The notes: generated by a model from the letters alone, not told the origin. Counted from the stretch's first letter, positions 7,586 to 14,369 are shown. The stretch is 15,687 nucleotides of DNA from Pseudomonadota bacterium (GCA_023387775.1 JAEWHN010000021.1:1-15687); one strand, 5' to 3'. Translations and numbers: made by a program.

Positions 7586-8026
7586 ATGGCTCTGTACGAA
7601 CATGTGTTTCTTGCCCGCCAGGACCTTTCGCAGCAGCAGGTCGACGCGCTCGTGGAGCACTACAAGGGCGTCATCACCTCGCACGGCGGATCGGTCGGTC
7701 GGGTCGAGAACTGGGGACTGAAATCCCTCACCTACCGCGTCAAGAAGAACCGCAAGGCCTACTACACCCTGATGGACCTCACCTGCCCGCCGGTGGCTCT
7801 GGCCGAGATGGAGCGTCAGATGGGTCTGTCCGAGGACATCCTGCGCTTCATGACCGTCAAGGTCGAGGCGCACGAGGAAGGCGTTTCGGCAATGATGCAG
7901 AAGCGCGAAGAGCGCTCGGAGCGTGGCGACCGTGGCTTCGGCGACCGTCCGGGCCGCTCGGGCGACCGTGACCGTGACCGTGGCCCGCGCCGTCCGCGCG
8001 AAGCTGCTGAAGGAGGTGCAGAATAA
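7586..8026 (+). CDS. rpsF: Small-subunit ribosomal protein bS6
   Basis: S6 binds 16S rRNA in the 30S platform as a partner of S18. The start MALYEHVFLARQDLS and the internal GxVxRVENWGLKSLTYRVKKNRKAYY block are typical. At 146 residues it is longer than the E. coli protein. From about residue 107 it carries a basic/acidic tail rich in Arg, Gly and Asp (GDRGFGDRPGRSGDRDRDRG), as in other Rhizobiales S6 proteins. The ATG at 7586 has GAAAGG 9 bases upstream; an in-frame extension to 7427 is rejected because it lacks any S6 similarity. The TAA stop overlaps the rpsR ATG by one base, so translation is probably coupled and the S6:S18 pair made in equal amounts. Confidence 0.97.
   Translation: MALYEHVFLARQDLSQQQVDALVEHYKGVITSHGGSVGRVENWGLKSLTYRVKKNRKAYYTLMDLTCPPVALAEMERQMGLSEDILRFMTVKVEAHEEGVSAMMQKREERSERGDRGFGDRPGRSGDRDRDRGPRRPREAAEGGAE
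7964..7981 (+). repeat. Three tandem GACCGT hexamers in the rpsF tail
   Basis: GACCGT occurs three times in a row (7964-7969, 7970-7975, 7976-7981), encoding alternating Asp-Arg. Further partial GGCGACCGT copies occur upstream at 7925-7933 and 7940-7948. The repeat length is a multiple of three, so copy-number change would lengthen or shorten the S6 tail without shifting the frame. Confidence 0.8.
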
Positions 8027-8274
8027 TGGTCGACATCAACCAGATCCCGACCCGGCGTCCGTTCCATCGCCGCCGCAAGACCTGCCCGTTCTCCGGCGCC
8101 AACGCCCCGAAGATCGACTACAAGGACGTGCGCCTGCTGCAGCGCTACATTTCCGAGCGCGGCAAGATCGTGCCGTCGCGCATCACCGCCGTCAGCCAGA
8201 AGAAGCAGCGTGAGCTCGCCAAGGCGATCAAGCGCGCCCGCTTCCTCGGCCTGCTGCCCTACGTGGTGAAGTAA
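8026..8274 (+). CDS. rpsR: Small-subunit ribosomal protein bS18
   Basis: S18 forms a heterodimer with S6 in the 30S platform. The 82-residue basic protein shows the family blocks RRKTCPFSGA, IDYKDVRLLQRYISERGKIVPSRITAVSQKKQRELAKAIKRARFLGLLPY, cut here only by continuity of the chain. Length is normal. The ATG at 8026 overlaps the rpsF stop by one base (TAATG), and GGAGG lies 9 bases upstream inside rpsF. A strong hairpin at 8337-8362 probably ends or weakens transcription before rplI. Confidence 0.97.
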   Translation: MVDINQIPTRRPFHRRRKTCPFSGANAPKIDYKDVRLLQRYISERGKIVPSRITAVSQKKQRELAKAIKRARFLGLLPYVVK

Positions 8275-8288
8275 GACCGGGCGTGGCC

Positions 8289-8311
8289 CCGAAAAGTTGC
8301 AGACTTTTCGG
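8289..8311. repeat. Short palindrome after rpsR, possible dispersed rhizobial element
   Basis: CCGAAAAGT (8289-8297) and ACTTTTCGG (8303-8311) are perfect 9-base inverted arms around a TGCAG loop, 14 bp after the rpsR stop. From memory, very similar palindromes are scattered in intergenic DNA of Mesorhizobium and relatives, so this may be a copy of a dispersed intergenic element. That identity is inference. It could also act as an mRNA 3' structure for rpsR. Confidence 0.5.
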
Positions 8312-8336
8312 ATAAGGACTACGCCGAACAAACACC

Positions 8337-8362
8337 GGAAAGGGCGGCCCGCCGCCCTTTCC
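8337..8362 (+). terminator. Probable terminator or attenuator after rpsR
   Basis: Two perfect 12-base arms, GGAAAGGGCGGC (8337-8348) and GCCGCCCTTTCC (8351-8362), surround a 2-base loop. The following bases are pyrimidine-rich (CTCTTTCC) but do not form a continuous T run. Placed 63 bp after rpsR and 178 bp before rplI, it should reduce read-through into rplI. No gene is visible in the 266-bp gap 8275-8540, and no clear rplI promoter was found. Confidence 0.6.
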
Positions 8363-8540
8363 CTCTTTCCGCGACGGGCGCGGTGAGAGACAATAAGATC
8401 CCGAGTTGAGGCCGGACTTCGCGAAGGCTTCTAACTGCCGGACAGGCAGGACAGCGACCTTAGGCGCCAAGCGCCAGCCTGCTTCCTGACCCGTCTCGAA
8501 CAAATCACGCCGCTCGCGGCACAGACAAAGGACAGGAACG

Positions 8541-9116
8541 ATGGAAGTCATCCTTCTCGAACGTATTTCCCGCCTCGGCCAGATGGGCGACACCGTCAAG
8601 GTCAAGGACGGCTTTGCCCGCAACTTCCTGCTGCCGCAGGGCAAGGCGCTGCGCGCCAATGAAGCCAACAAGAAGAAGTTCGAAGGCCAGCGCGCCCAGC
8701 TCGAGGCCCGCAACCTGGAGCGCAAGTCGGAAGCCCAGCAGATCGCCGACAAGCTCGACGGCATGAGCTTCGTGGTCGTGCGCTCGGCTGGCGAAACCGG
8801 CCAGCTCTACGGTTCGGTTTCGACCCGCGACATCGCCGACATCGTGACCGCCGAGGGCTTCTCGGTCAACCGCACGCAGATCGAACTCAACCACCCGATC
8901 AAGACCATCGGCCTCACCAATGTGGCGATCGCGCTGCATCCGGAAGTCGAAGTCACCATCACGCTGAACATCGCCCGCACGGCCGACGAGGCCGAGCGCC
9001 AGGCTGCCGGCGAGAAGCTGGATTCGGCCGAAGCGATCTATGGCGAGGACATCAACGAGAACGCCCGCCCGGACAACTTCTTCGACCCGAATGAGGAAGA
9101 AGAAGAACAGGAATAG
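8541..9116 (+). CDS. rplI: Large-subunit ribosomal protein bL9
   Basis: L9 binds 23S rRNA at the base of the L1 stalk. The 191-residue product begins MEVILLERISRLG and shows the L9 signature GQMGDTVKVKDGFARNFLLP at residues 14-33. A charged linker helix (about 43-75) follows, then the C-terminal domain. It is longer than the about 150 residues of E. coli L9, with an acidic tail ending DPNEEEEEQE, as I recall for Rhizobiales L9. The ATG at 8541 has GGACAGGA just upstream. It is the last ribosomal gene before a strong terminator at 9145-9175. In many relatives a membrane-protein gene lies between rpsR and rplI; none is present here. Confidence 0.96.
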   Translation: MEVILLERISRLGQMGDTVKVKDGFARNFLLPQGKALRANEANKKKFEGQRAQLEARNLERKSEAQQIADKLDGMSFVVVRSAGETGQLYGSVSTRDIADIVTAEGFSVNRTQIELNHPIKTIGLTNVAIALHPEVEVTITLNIARTADEAERQAAGEKLDSAEAIYGEDINENARPDNFFDPNEEEEEQE

Positions 9117-9144
9117 TCTCGACGGTTCAGAACTAATCTGGACC

Positions 9145-9175
9145 AAAGCCCGGGCCCCAAGCCCGGGCTTTTTTT
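9145..9175 (+). terminator. Intrinsic terminator after rplI
   Basis: AAAGCCCGGGC (9145-9155) and GCCCGGGCTTT (9161-9171) form an 11-base-pair stem around the loop CCCAA, and the stem runs into seven consecutive T (9169-9175). It lies 28 bp after the rplI stop. This is a textbook Rho-independent terminator and closes the ribosomal-protein operon. Confidence 0.95.
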
Positions 9176-9184
9176 GTACAAACT

Positions 9185-9219
9185 GGAACTATTGCACCTG
9201 CGGCGCTTTGAAGCACAAT
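9185..9219 (+). promoter_or_regulatory. Candidate promoter elements upstream of cfa
   Basis: GGAAC at 9185-9189 followed 16 bases later by CTTT (9206-9209) partly matches the EcfG general-stress promoter (GGAAC, then CGTT), with one mismatch in the -10. An overlapping weak sigma-70 reading is TTGCAC (9192-9197), 16-bp spacer, CACAAT (9214-9219). Either would start transcription 35-45 bp before cfa. Both are weak, and the call rests only on position and short motifs. Confidence 0.3.
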
Positions 9220-9256
9220 AGGCGCCGACCTTTTTCGTGAATGCGGGTGCTGTGCG

Positions 9257-10549
9257 ATGAATATTTTGCTGCAGCGCATCATCGAACGCTTGGTGCGCAT
9301 CGGGAATCTGACTGTCACGGGGGCGAACGGCGCGTCCCGAAGATTTGGGGACGGCAGTGGGCAACATGTCCACTTGGTGCTGCACACGCGCAAGGCAGAG
9401 CTCGCGATCGGCCTGGACCCGATGCTGGCCCTGCCCGAGGCATTCATGGACGGCGACCTCGACGTCATCGAAGGCGACGTTCTAGGCTTTTTGCACATCG
9501 CCTATCAGAACATGGGACCGAGCGGCGTCGAGGCGGCCTGGACCAGGGCCGTGGAAGGGCTTCGCCATGCCTTCCGGCGGATGCAGCAACTGAACACCAC
9601 CGGCCGGTCGCGGCGCAACGTGCAGCGCCACTACGATCTCTCCGGCGAGATGTACAAGCTCTTCCTCGATGCGGACATGCAGTATTCCTGCGCCTTTTTC
9701 GAGCGGCCAGACATGACGCTCGAGGAAGCGCAGCTTGCCAAGAAGCGGCATCTTGCCGCCAAGCTGTGCATGAAGCCGGGCCTCAGCGTGCTCGACATCG
9801 GCTGTGGCTGGGGCGGCCTCGGGCTTTACATGGCGCGCAATTTCGAAGCCGACGTGCTGGGGGTGACATTGTCCACCGAACAGCACGCGGTCGCAACCGA
9901 GCGCGCGCACGCCGAGGGGCTGCAGAACCACGCCCATTTCGAGTTGCGCGACTATCGCCACCTCACCGAGCGCTTCGACCGCATCGTCTCGGTTGGCATG
10001 TTCGAGCATGTCGGCGTCAACCATTACCGCACCTTCTTCGAGAAGTGCGCCACGCTGCTGAAGCCCGACGGGGTGATGGTGCTGCATTCGATCGGCCGCA
10101 GCGGCCCGCCCTGTGCCACCAACGCCTTCATCCGCAAATACATCTTCCCTGGCGGCTACATCCCGGCACTTTCGGAAATTCTGCCGATCATCGAGAAGTC
10201 GGGCTTGATGGTCTCCGACGTCGAAATCCTGCGGCTGCACTACGCCGAGACGCTGAAGAACTGGCGCGAGCGCTTCATGGCCAATCGCGAGCGCGCCAGG
10301 GAAATCTACGACGAGCGCTTCTGCCGCATGTGGGAGTTCTACCTTGCAGGCTCCGAGGCCTCGTTCCGCTGGCAGGACATGATGGTGTTCCAGATCCAGT
10401 TCACGCGCCGCAACGACATCGTGCCCCTGACGCGCGACTATATCGGCAAGTGCGAGAAGGCTTTGGCCATGCGAGACGGCCCGGCCGCGCCCCAGCCCGA
10501 AAAGGCTGGCAAGCGGCCGAAGCGACGCATTTCCGAGGCTGGCGAGTAG
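9257..10549 (+). CDS. cfa: Cyclopropane-fatty-acyl-phospholipid synthase family methyltransferase
   Basis: Cfa uses S-adenosylmethionine to convert cis double bonds of membrane phospholipid acyl chains into cyclopropane rings, usually in stationary phase or acid stress. The 430-residue protein has an N-terminal lipid-binding region (1-120), HYDLSGEMYKLFLD at 125-138, YSCAFF with Cys145, the SAM motif VLDIGCGWGG at 178-187, FEHVG with Glu250, and Tyr329 in LHYAETL. These match E. coli Cys139, Glu239 and Tyr317 in order. The C-terminus ends in a basic tail (EKAGKRPKRR). The ATG at 9257 has only a weak ribosome site (GGGTG); no better start was seen. It follows the rplI terminator and so is separately transcribed. 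A paralogous methyltransferase of the same family with another product cannot be excluded. Confidence 0.9.
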   Translation: MNILLQRIIERLVRIGNLTVTGANGASRRFGDGSGQHVHLVLHTRKAELAIGLDPMLALPEAFMDGDLDVIEGDVLGFLHIAYQNMGPSGVEAAWTRAVEGLRHAFRRMQQLNTTGRSRRNVQRHYDLSGEMYKLFLDADMQYSCAFFERPDMTLEEAQLAKKRHLAAKLCMKPGLSVLDIGCGWGGLGLYMARNFEADVLGVTLSTEQHAVATERAHAEGLQNHAHFELRDYRHLTERFDRIVSVGMFEHVGVNHYRTFFEKCATLLKPDGVMVLHSIGRSGPPCATNAFIRKYIFPGGYIPALSEILPIIEKSGLMVSDVEILRLHYAETLKNWRERFMANRERAREIYDERFCRMWEFYLAGSEASFRWQDMMVFQIQFTRRNDIVPLTRDYIGKCEKALAMRDGPAAPQPEKAGKRPKRRISEAGE

Positions 10550-10611
10550 CTGCCTCCTTGCCTTCCGGCAATTTTACCTTGAAGAATTCAGCAACAGCCG
10601 GAGGGCAATAA

Positions 10612-10935
10612 TTGAGCATTCCCATTTTCGTCGCGGCCGCTCTTTGCGAGATCGGCGGCTGCTTTTCCTTCTGGGCGTGGTTGCGGCTGGGGAAGTCTGC
10701 CCTGTGGCTCGTGCCGGGCGTTGCGCTGCTGATGGCGTTTGCCTGGCTGTTGACCCTGGTTGATTCTTCCGCGGCGGGCCGCGCCTACGCCACCTATGGC
10801 GGCATCTACATTGCCGCCTCGCTCGGCTGGCTGTGGGTTGCCGAGGGGGTGCGGCCGGACCGCTGGGACATTGTGGGCGCCGCGGTCTGCATTGCCGGCG
10901 CCTGCATCATCCTGCTGGCGCCGCGCGCGGCCTAG
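10612..10935 (+). CDS. YnfA-type (UPF0060) small inner-membrane protein
   Basis: This 107-residue hydrophobic protein has four predicted membrane segments (about 3-23, 30-50, 60-79 and 86-104) and the family blocks AALCEIGGCFSFWAWLRLGK, AAGRAYATYGGIYI and LWVAEGVRPDRWD, at the usual length of about 108. Family members resemble small multidrug-resistance transporters, and some have been linked to efflux, but the substrate is not established. The start is TTG at 10612, supported by a strong GGAGGG (10600-10605) 6 bases upstream; no ATG fits. It begins 62 bp after cfa and may be co-transcribed with it. Its stop is only 4 bp from the stop of the opposing AraC-type gene. Confidence 0.88.
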   Translation: MSIPIFVAAALCEIGGCFSFWAWLRLGKSALWLVPGVALLMAFAWLLTLVDSSAAGRAYATYGGIYIAASLGWLWVAEGVRPDRWDIVGAAVCIAGACIILLAPRAA

Positions 10936-10939
10936 GCCC

Positions 10940-11773
10940 TCACCCCTTCAGCGGAATCCAGATTTCGAGCCCGCCATTGCCGGTCCGGCCATCGAATTCC
11001 GGGCCGTAGCGCTCGAAATTCGGTGCATCAGCTGCCTCATACTTCGAGTTCGGCAGCCAGTCGCGCCAGATGGCATGAACCGTGCTGCGGATGGTGGATA
11101 TATGCTCGCGGTGGACAAACACCGCATATTTCTGCGGCGCCAGCCGCACGCAGCTGAACTCCTTCGGCATTTCCGAAAAATCGACGACCTCGACACCGCT
11201 GACATATTCGAAACTGGTGTCGTCGAAGTTGCAGCAGATCCCATACCATGCATTCGGCACTGCGCCCGGAATGCTGCCCTGATAGGCATCGAAGCGCTGC
11301 CACAGCGCGGGAATCGTATTGTTGGGGGAATCATAAGCATAGCGCTCGCCCAGTCCGGCGATGAGCATCGCATTGCCGTCGACGAAGCGGGGCGTTTCCA
11401 GTTTTACGGTCGGTGTGTCGTCCATGACGATCGGCTCCACGAGTTGGAGATTGTCGAGAGGGCGCTGCGCGCGCACGGCTTCGGGCGTCAGCCCGAACTG
11501 CTCGCGAAACGCCCGCGTAAAAGCCTCATGGGAGCCGTAGCCGGCATCCAGTGCCACCGACAGGATATCAGGGGCGCCGTTTGCGAGGCAGCGCGCCGCC
11601 ACGCTGAGCCGGCGTCCGCGCACATAACGCGTGATCGATCGGCCGGTGGCAGCCGCAAACGCCCTCGACATATGGAAACGCGAAACACCACCAACCCTGG
11701 CGATATCGTCCAGGCTGATCTCGTCCGCGAAATAGCTTTCGACGAACCACAGGGCTTTAGATACCGGATCCAT
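10940..11773 (-). CDS. AraC-family regulator with GyrI-like effector-binding domain
   Basis: This 277-residue regulator has the Rob/SoxS-like order: an N-terminal AraC DNA-binding domain (about 8-105) with two helix-turn-helix units (LDDIARVGGVSRFHMSRAF at 21-39; ILSVALDAGYGSHEAFTRAF at 70-89). A GyrI-like small-molecule domain follows (about 118-277), ending ERYGPEFD...GGLEIWIPLK. Such proteins typically activate stress or efflux genes on binding hydrophobic or cationic compounds; the ligand here is unknown. The ATG at 11771-11773 was chosen over an extension to 11917 because GGGAG lies 5 bases upstream and the extra 48 residues look non-coding. A palindrome at 11784-11801 next to the ribosome site may be an autoregulatory operator. 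The adjacent YnfA-type transporter gene, transcribed toward it, is a possible but unproven target. Confidence 0.9.
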   Translation of the reverse strand: MDPVSKALWFVESYFADEISLDDIARVGGVSRFHMSRAFAAATGRSITRYVRGRRLSVAARCLANGAPDILSVALDAGYGSHEAFTRAFREQFGLTPEAVRAQRPLDNLQLVEPIVMDDTPTVKLETPRFVDGNAMLIAGLGERYAYDSPNNTIPALWQRFDAYQGSIPGAVPNAWYGICCNFDDTSFEYVSGVEVVDFSEMPKEFSCVRLAPQKYAVFVHREHISTIRSTVHAIWRDWLPNSKYEAADAPNFERYGPEFDGRTGNGGLEIWIPLKG

Positions 11774-11783
11774 GTTGCTCCCA

Positions 11784-11801
11784 ATCAGGCAATGACCTGA
11801 T
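11784..11801. promoter_or_regulatory. Operator-like palindrome before the AraC-type gene
   Basis: ATCAGG (11784-11789) and CCTGAT (11796-11801) are perfect inverted 6-base arms separated by 6 bp. The site begins 10 bp upstream of the start codon, touching the GGGAG ribosome site, and lies within the transcribed leader if the candidate promoter is right. It may be an operator or a hairpin that hides the ribosome site. Confidence 0.45.
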
Positions 11802-11862
11802 ATGCCAGCCTTTCGGGTCGCCGGTTTGATCGTGTTTGCTGTGCTGTGCAACCTTGTGGAAG

Positions 11863-11892
11863 AACATAGGAAAGCGCCAAGGCACCATTCAA
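11863..11892 (-). promoter_or_regulatory. Candidate promoter of the AraC-type gene
   Basis: On the minus strand TTGAAT (11892-11887) is followed after 18 bp by TATGTT (11868-11863). This is a moderate sigma-70 match, about 90 bp upstream of the start codon. It is pattern matching only. Confidence 0.35.
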
Positions 11893-11976
11893 GTTTCCTG
11901 TTTTGTTCTCGCAACATCGGCTAATCTCTGCACACGATTCGCGTCAACCAGGATTCGCTTAGCCGGCCAAGCTGCC

Positions 11977-12031
11977 TGTGGATGGCTCGGGATGGCTGTG
12001 AATAATGGGCACCAAGAGGCGATTGTTCACA
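11977..12031. promoter_or_regulatory. Cluster of DnaA-box-like sites upstream of dnaB
   Basis: TGTGAATAA at 11997-12005 is, on the minus strand, TTATTCACA, a full match to the DnaA box TTATNCACA. TTGTTCACA at 12023-12031 differs by one base, and TGTGGATGG at 11977-11985 differs by two. All three lie within 55 bp, ending 52 bp before the dnaB start. DnaA could therefore regulate helicase expression. The box consensus is established knowledge; function here is inferred. Confidence 0.45.
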
Positions 12032-12083
12032 AGTGGGCGCCTGTGTCTGGTACCGCAGGATACAGGGCAAGGTCGGGGACAAG

Positions 12084-13574
12084 ATGGCAGAAGCGGCACG
12101 CAAGTTCGAGGTAGCGGAAACACCGCTCTATCGCGAGGCACCCAACAATATCGAGGCCGAGCAGGCGCTTCTGGGCGCCATCCTCGTCAACAACGACGCC
12201 TTCTACCGCGTCTCCGATTTCCTCAAGCCCGCTCATTTCTACGAGCCGCTGCACCGCAAGATCTTCGAGGTGGCAAGCGAGCTCATCCGCATGGGCAAGA
12301 TGGCCAATCCGGTCACGCTCAAGACCTTCCTGCCTTCGGACGAGAAGGTCGGCGACATGACTGTCGCCCACTACCTTGCCCGCCTCGCGGCAGAGGCCGT
12401 CACCGTCATCAACGCCGCCGACTACGGCCGCGCCATCTACGACCTTGCCACGCGCCGGGCGCTCATCACGGTGGGCGAGGACATGGTCAACATCGCTTTC
12501 GACGCGCCGGTGGACGTGTCGCCGCAGCAGCAGATCGAGGATGCCGAGCGCCGCCTGTTCGAGCTGGCCGAAACCGGACGCTATGACGGCGGCTTCGAAA
12601 GCTTCAACGATGCGGTCAAGACCGCGGTGGACATGGCCAACGCCGCCTATATGCGCGACGGCCACCTCTCCGGCATTTCCACCGGCTTGCGCGACGTCGA
12701 CCGCAAGCTCGGCGGCCTGCAGCCCTCCGACCTGATCATCCTTGCCGGTCGTCCGGCCATGGGCAAGACCTCGCTGGTCACCAACATCGCCTTCAACATC
12801 GCCCACGCCTATGAGCCGGAGCAGCAGGCCGACGGGTCCTTCAAGGCCGCCAATGGAGGGGTGGTCGGCTTCTTCTCGCTCGAAATGTCGGCCGAGCAGC
12901 TGGCAACCCGTATCATCTCCGAGCAGACCGAAATCTCGTCGTCGAAGATCCGCCGCGGCGAAATCACCGAGACAGATTTCGAAAAGCTGGTCGCCTGCTC
13001 GCAGACCCTGCAGAAGATCCCGCTCTTCATCGATGCGACCGGCGGTATCTCGATTGCCCAGCTTGCCGCGCGTGCGCGCCGCCTGAAGCGCCAGCGCGGG
13101 CTGGAAGTCATCGTCATCGACTACGTGCAGCTCATGCAGGGCTCGAGCGCCAAGTCTTCGCAAAACCGCGTGCAGGAAATCACCGAGATCACTACGGGCC
13201 TCAAGGCGCTGGCCAAGGAACTCCACGTTCCGATCATCGCGCTGTCACAGCTCTCCCGTCAGGTCGAAAACCGCGACGACAAGCGGCCGCAGCTCTCCGA
13301 CCTTCGCGAATCGGGCTCCATCGAGCAGGACGCGGACGTGGTGCTCTTCGTCTATCGCGACGAATACTACCTGCAGAACAAGCAGCCCGAGGAAGGCACG
13401 GCCGAGTACGAGGAGTGGCGGCTGAAGTTCGAGAAGGTGAAGGGCAAGGCCGAACTCATCATCGCCAAGCAGCGCCACGGCCCCACCGGCACGGTCGACC
13501 TCGCATTCGAGGGCCAGTTCACCCGCTTCTCGGACCTGGCGGAAGAGCATCACCTGCCGGAGCGGTACGAGTAG
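12084..13574 (+). CDS. dnaB: Replicative DNA helicase DnaB
   Basis: DnaB is the hexameric 5'-3' helicase that unwinds DNA at the replication fork. The 496 residues show the N-terminal DnaB domain (NNIEAEQALLGAIL at 21-34), Walker A GRPAMGKTS at 222-230, LEMSAEQLATR at 267-276, Walker B VIDYVQL at 344-350, SQLSRQVE at 388-395 and the arginine-finger region with KQRHGPTGT at 462-470. The chain ends in the usual LPERYE. ATG 12084 starts the typical MAEAARKFEV and has GGGGA upstream; a GTG at 12033 would add 17 untypical residues. No intein or deletion is seen. Rhizobiales usually show rplI just upstream; here cfa, the YnfA-type gene and the AraC-type gene lie between. Confidence 0.97.
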   Translation: MAEAARKFEVAETPLYREAPNNIEAEQALLGAILVNNDAFYRVSDFLKPAHFYEPLHRKIFEVASELIRMGKMANPVTLKTFLPSDEKVGDMTVAHYLARLAAEAVTVINAADYGRAIYDLATRRALITVGEDMVNIAFDAPVDVSPQQQIEDAERRLFELAETGRYDGGFESFNDAVKTAVDMANAAYMRDGHLSGISTGLRDVDRKLGGLQPSDLIILAGRPAMGKTSLVTNIAFNIAHAYEPEQQADGSFKAANGGVVGFFSLEMSAEQLATRIISEQTEISSSKIRRGEITETDFEKLVACSQTLQKIPLFIDATGGISIAQLAARARRLKRQRGLEVIVIDYVQLMQGSSAKSSQNRVQEITEITTGLKALAKELHVPIIALSQLSRQVENRDDKRPQLSDLRESGSIEQDADVVLFVYRDEYYLQNKQPEEGTAEYEEWRLKFEKVKGKAELIIAKQRHGPTGTVDLAFEGQFTRFSDLAEEHHLPERYE

Positions 13575-13586
13575 AATTGACAACCG

Positions 13587-13609
13587 GGGTGCCTCCCAGG
13601 GCACCCTTT
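13587..13609 (+). terminator. Probable terminator after dnaB
   Basis: GGGTGCC (13587-13593) and GGCACCC (13600-13606) form a 7-base-pair stem with a 6-base loop 12 bp after the dnaB stop, followed by TTT and then A-rich sequence. The T run is short, so termination may be partial. It would separate dnaB from the toxin-antitoxin pair and radA. Confidence 0.55.
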
Positions 13610-13620
13610 AAAAAATCCAT

Positions 13621-13643
13621 ATTTTATGCAATATATGTAAAAT
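13621..13643 (+). promoter_or_regulatory. AT-rich palindromic leader of the toxin-antitoxin operon
   Basis: ATTTTA (13621-13626) and TAAAAT (13638-13643) are inverted arms around 11 bases, inside an A/T-rich stretch (13607-13658) unlike the GC-rich surroundings. It lies 27 bp before the antitoxin start. Phd/YefM antitoxins usually bind such palindromes to repress their own promoter. I could not fix -35 and -10 boxes uniquely, so the operator and promoter calls are inference. Confidence 0.5.
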
Positions 13644-13669
13644 CTGTATTGTATGGATGGTCGACTACG

Positions 13670-13927
13670 ATGATCAAGGTTAGTGCCGCCGAGTTCCAGC
13701 GCAACATAGGACGGTATCAGGATTTGGCGCTCACCCAGCCGGTTGCAGTCACACGGAACGGGCGCGAGCGCACGGTCATGATCTCGACTGAAGAATATAA
13801 GCGCCTGAAGCGTCGCGACCGCGAGGTGCTCAGTCTTGAAGATTTTACGGAGGCTGACCTTGCGGCGATCGAAGCTTCGGAGCCGCCCGCAGAGGCAGAG
13901 TCCTTCAATCACGAAACTGATCGCTGA
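13670..13927 (+). CDS. Phd/YefM-family antitoxin
   Basis: The 85-residue protein is the antitoxin of a type II toxin-antitoxin pair. Its N-terminal part (MIKVSAAEFQRNIGRYQDLA, then PVAVTRNGRERTVMISTEEYKRLKRRD) is the standard Phd/YefM DNA-binding and dimer fold. The acidic C-terminus (EDFTEADLAAIEASEPPAEAE) is expected to wrap the toxin. The ATG at 13670 is the only start fitting the family, although the ribosome site is poor (GGATGG about 11 bases upstream). The toxin begins 2 bp after its stop, so the two are translationally coupled. It probably represses the operon through the palindrome upstream. As I recall, relatives carry alr at this place. Confidence 0.88.
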   Translation: MIKVSAAEFQRNIGRYQDLALTQPVAVTRNGRERTVMISTEEYKRLKRRDREVLSLEDFTEADLAAIEASEPPAEAESFNHETDR

Positions 13928-13929
13928 GC

Positions 13930-14369
13930 GTGGCGAGCCTGCCGAAGCCCGTTCCAGGTCTGGTGATCAGATATAGCTATTTATGGGTGGCCGAGCATCG
14001 CGCCGGACAGGAAGAAGGGCGCAAGGATCGACCTTGCGCAATTGTATTGACCGCAACCGATGAGGCTGAAGGCACCACTGTGACTGTCCTTCCCATCACA
14101 CATAGTCCGCCTTCCAGCGCCTCCTTGGCGATCGAAATCCCTGCCGCAACCAAGAACCGCCTGGGCTTGGATGGCGCACGGTCGTGGATCCTGCTTACGG
14201 AAGCCAACAGGTTCATTTGGCCGGGTCCGGATTTGCGCCCGTCAAGAGCTGGCGATGCAACAAGCGTCGCTTATGGGCTGCTGCCAGCCGCATTTTTTCG
14301 CGACGTTCGAAGTGCTTTCGCCCGGGCGGCAAGAGATCGGCGCGCCTTGTTGGTTTCGAGAACACAGTA

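Larger units (their letters stand above)
11774..12083. other. Divergent region between the AraC-type gene and dnaB
   Basis: These 310 bp carry an operator-like palindrome and a candidate leftward promoter for the AraC-type gene, then three DnaA-box-like sites next to dnaB. GGATGGCT is also repeated at 11980-11987 and 11990-11997. No gene is visible; short frames on both strands lack ribosome sites and known motifs. The dnaB promoter itself was not identified with confidence. Confidence 0.5.

Noticed and set aside
10558..10575. TTGCC-TTCC-GGCAA-TTTT resembling a terminator after cfa
   Set aside because: The stem is only 5 base pairs and the T run is 4, and the YnfA-type gene starts 37 bp further on, so chance or weak attenuation is more likely.
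9241..10611. 456-codon plus-strand frame overlapping cfa
   Set aside because: It is a shifted frame of cfa, which has every expected motif; this one is Arg/Ala/His-rich without any recognisable domain.
11900..11920. GTTC-containing sequence as an alphaproteobacterial LexA box
   Set aside because: Only one GTTC half is present; the second half at the required spacing is missing.
12027..13226. 399-codon minus-strand frame opposite dnaB
   Set aside because: It is the complement of an intact dnaB with strong family motifs and has no supporting features of its own.
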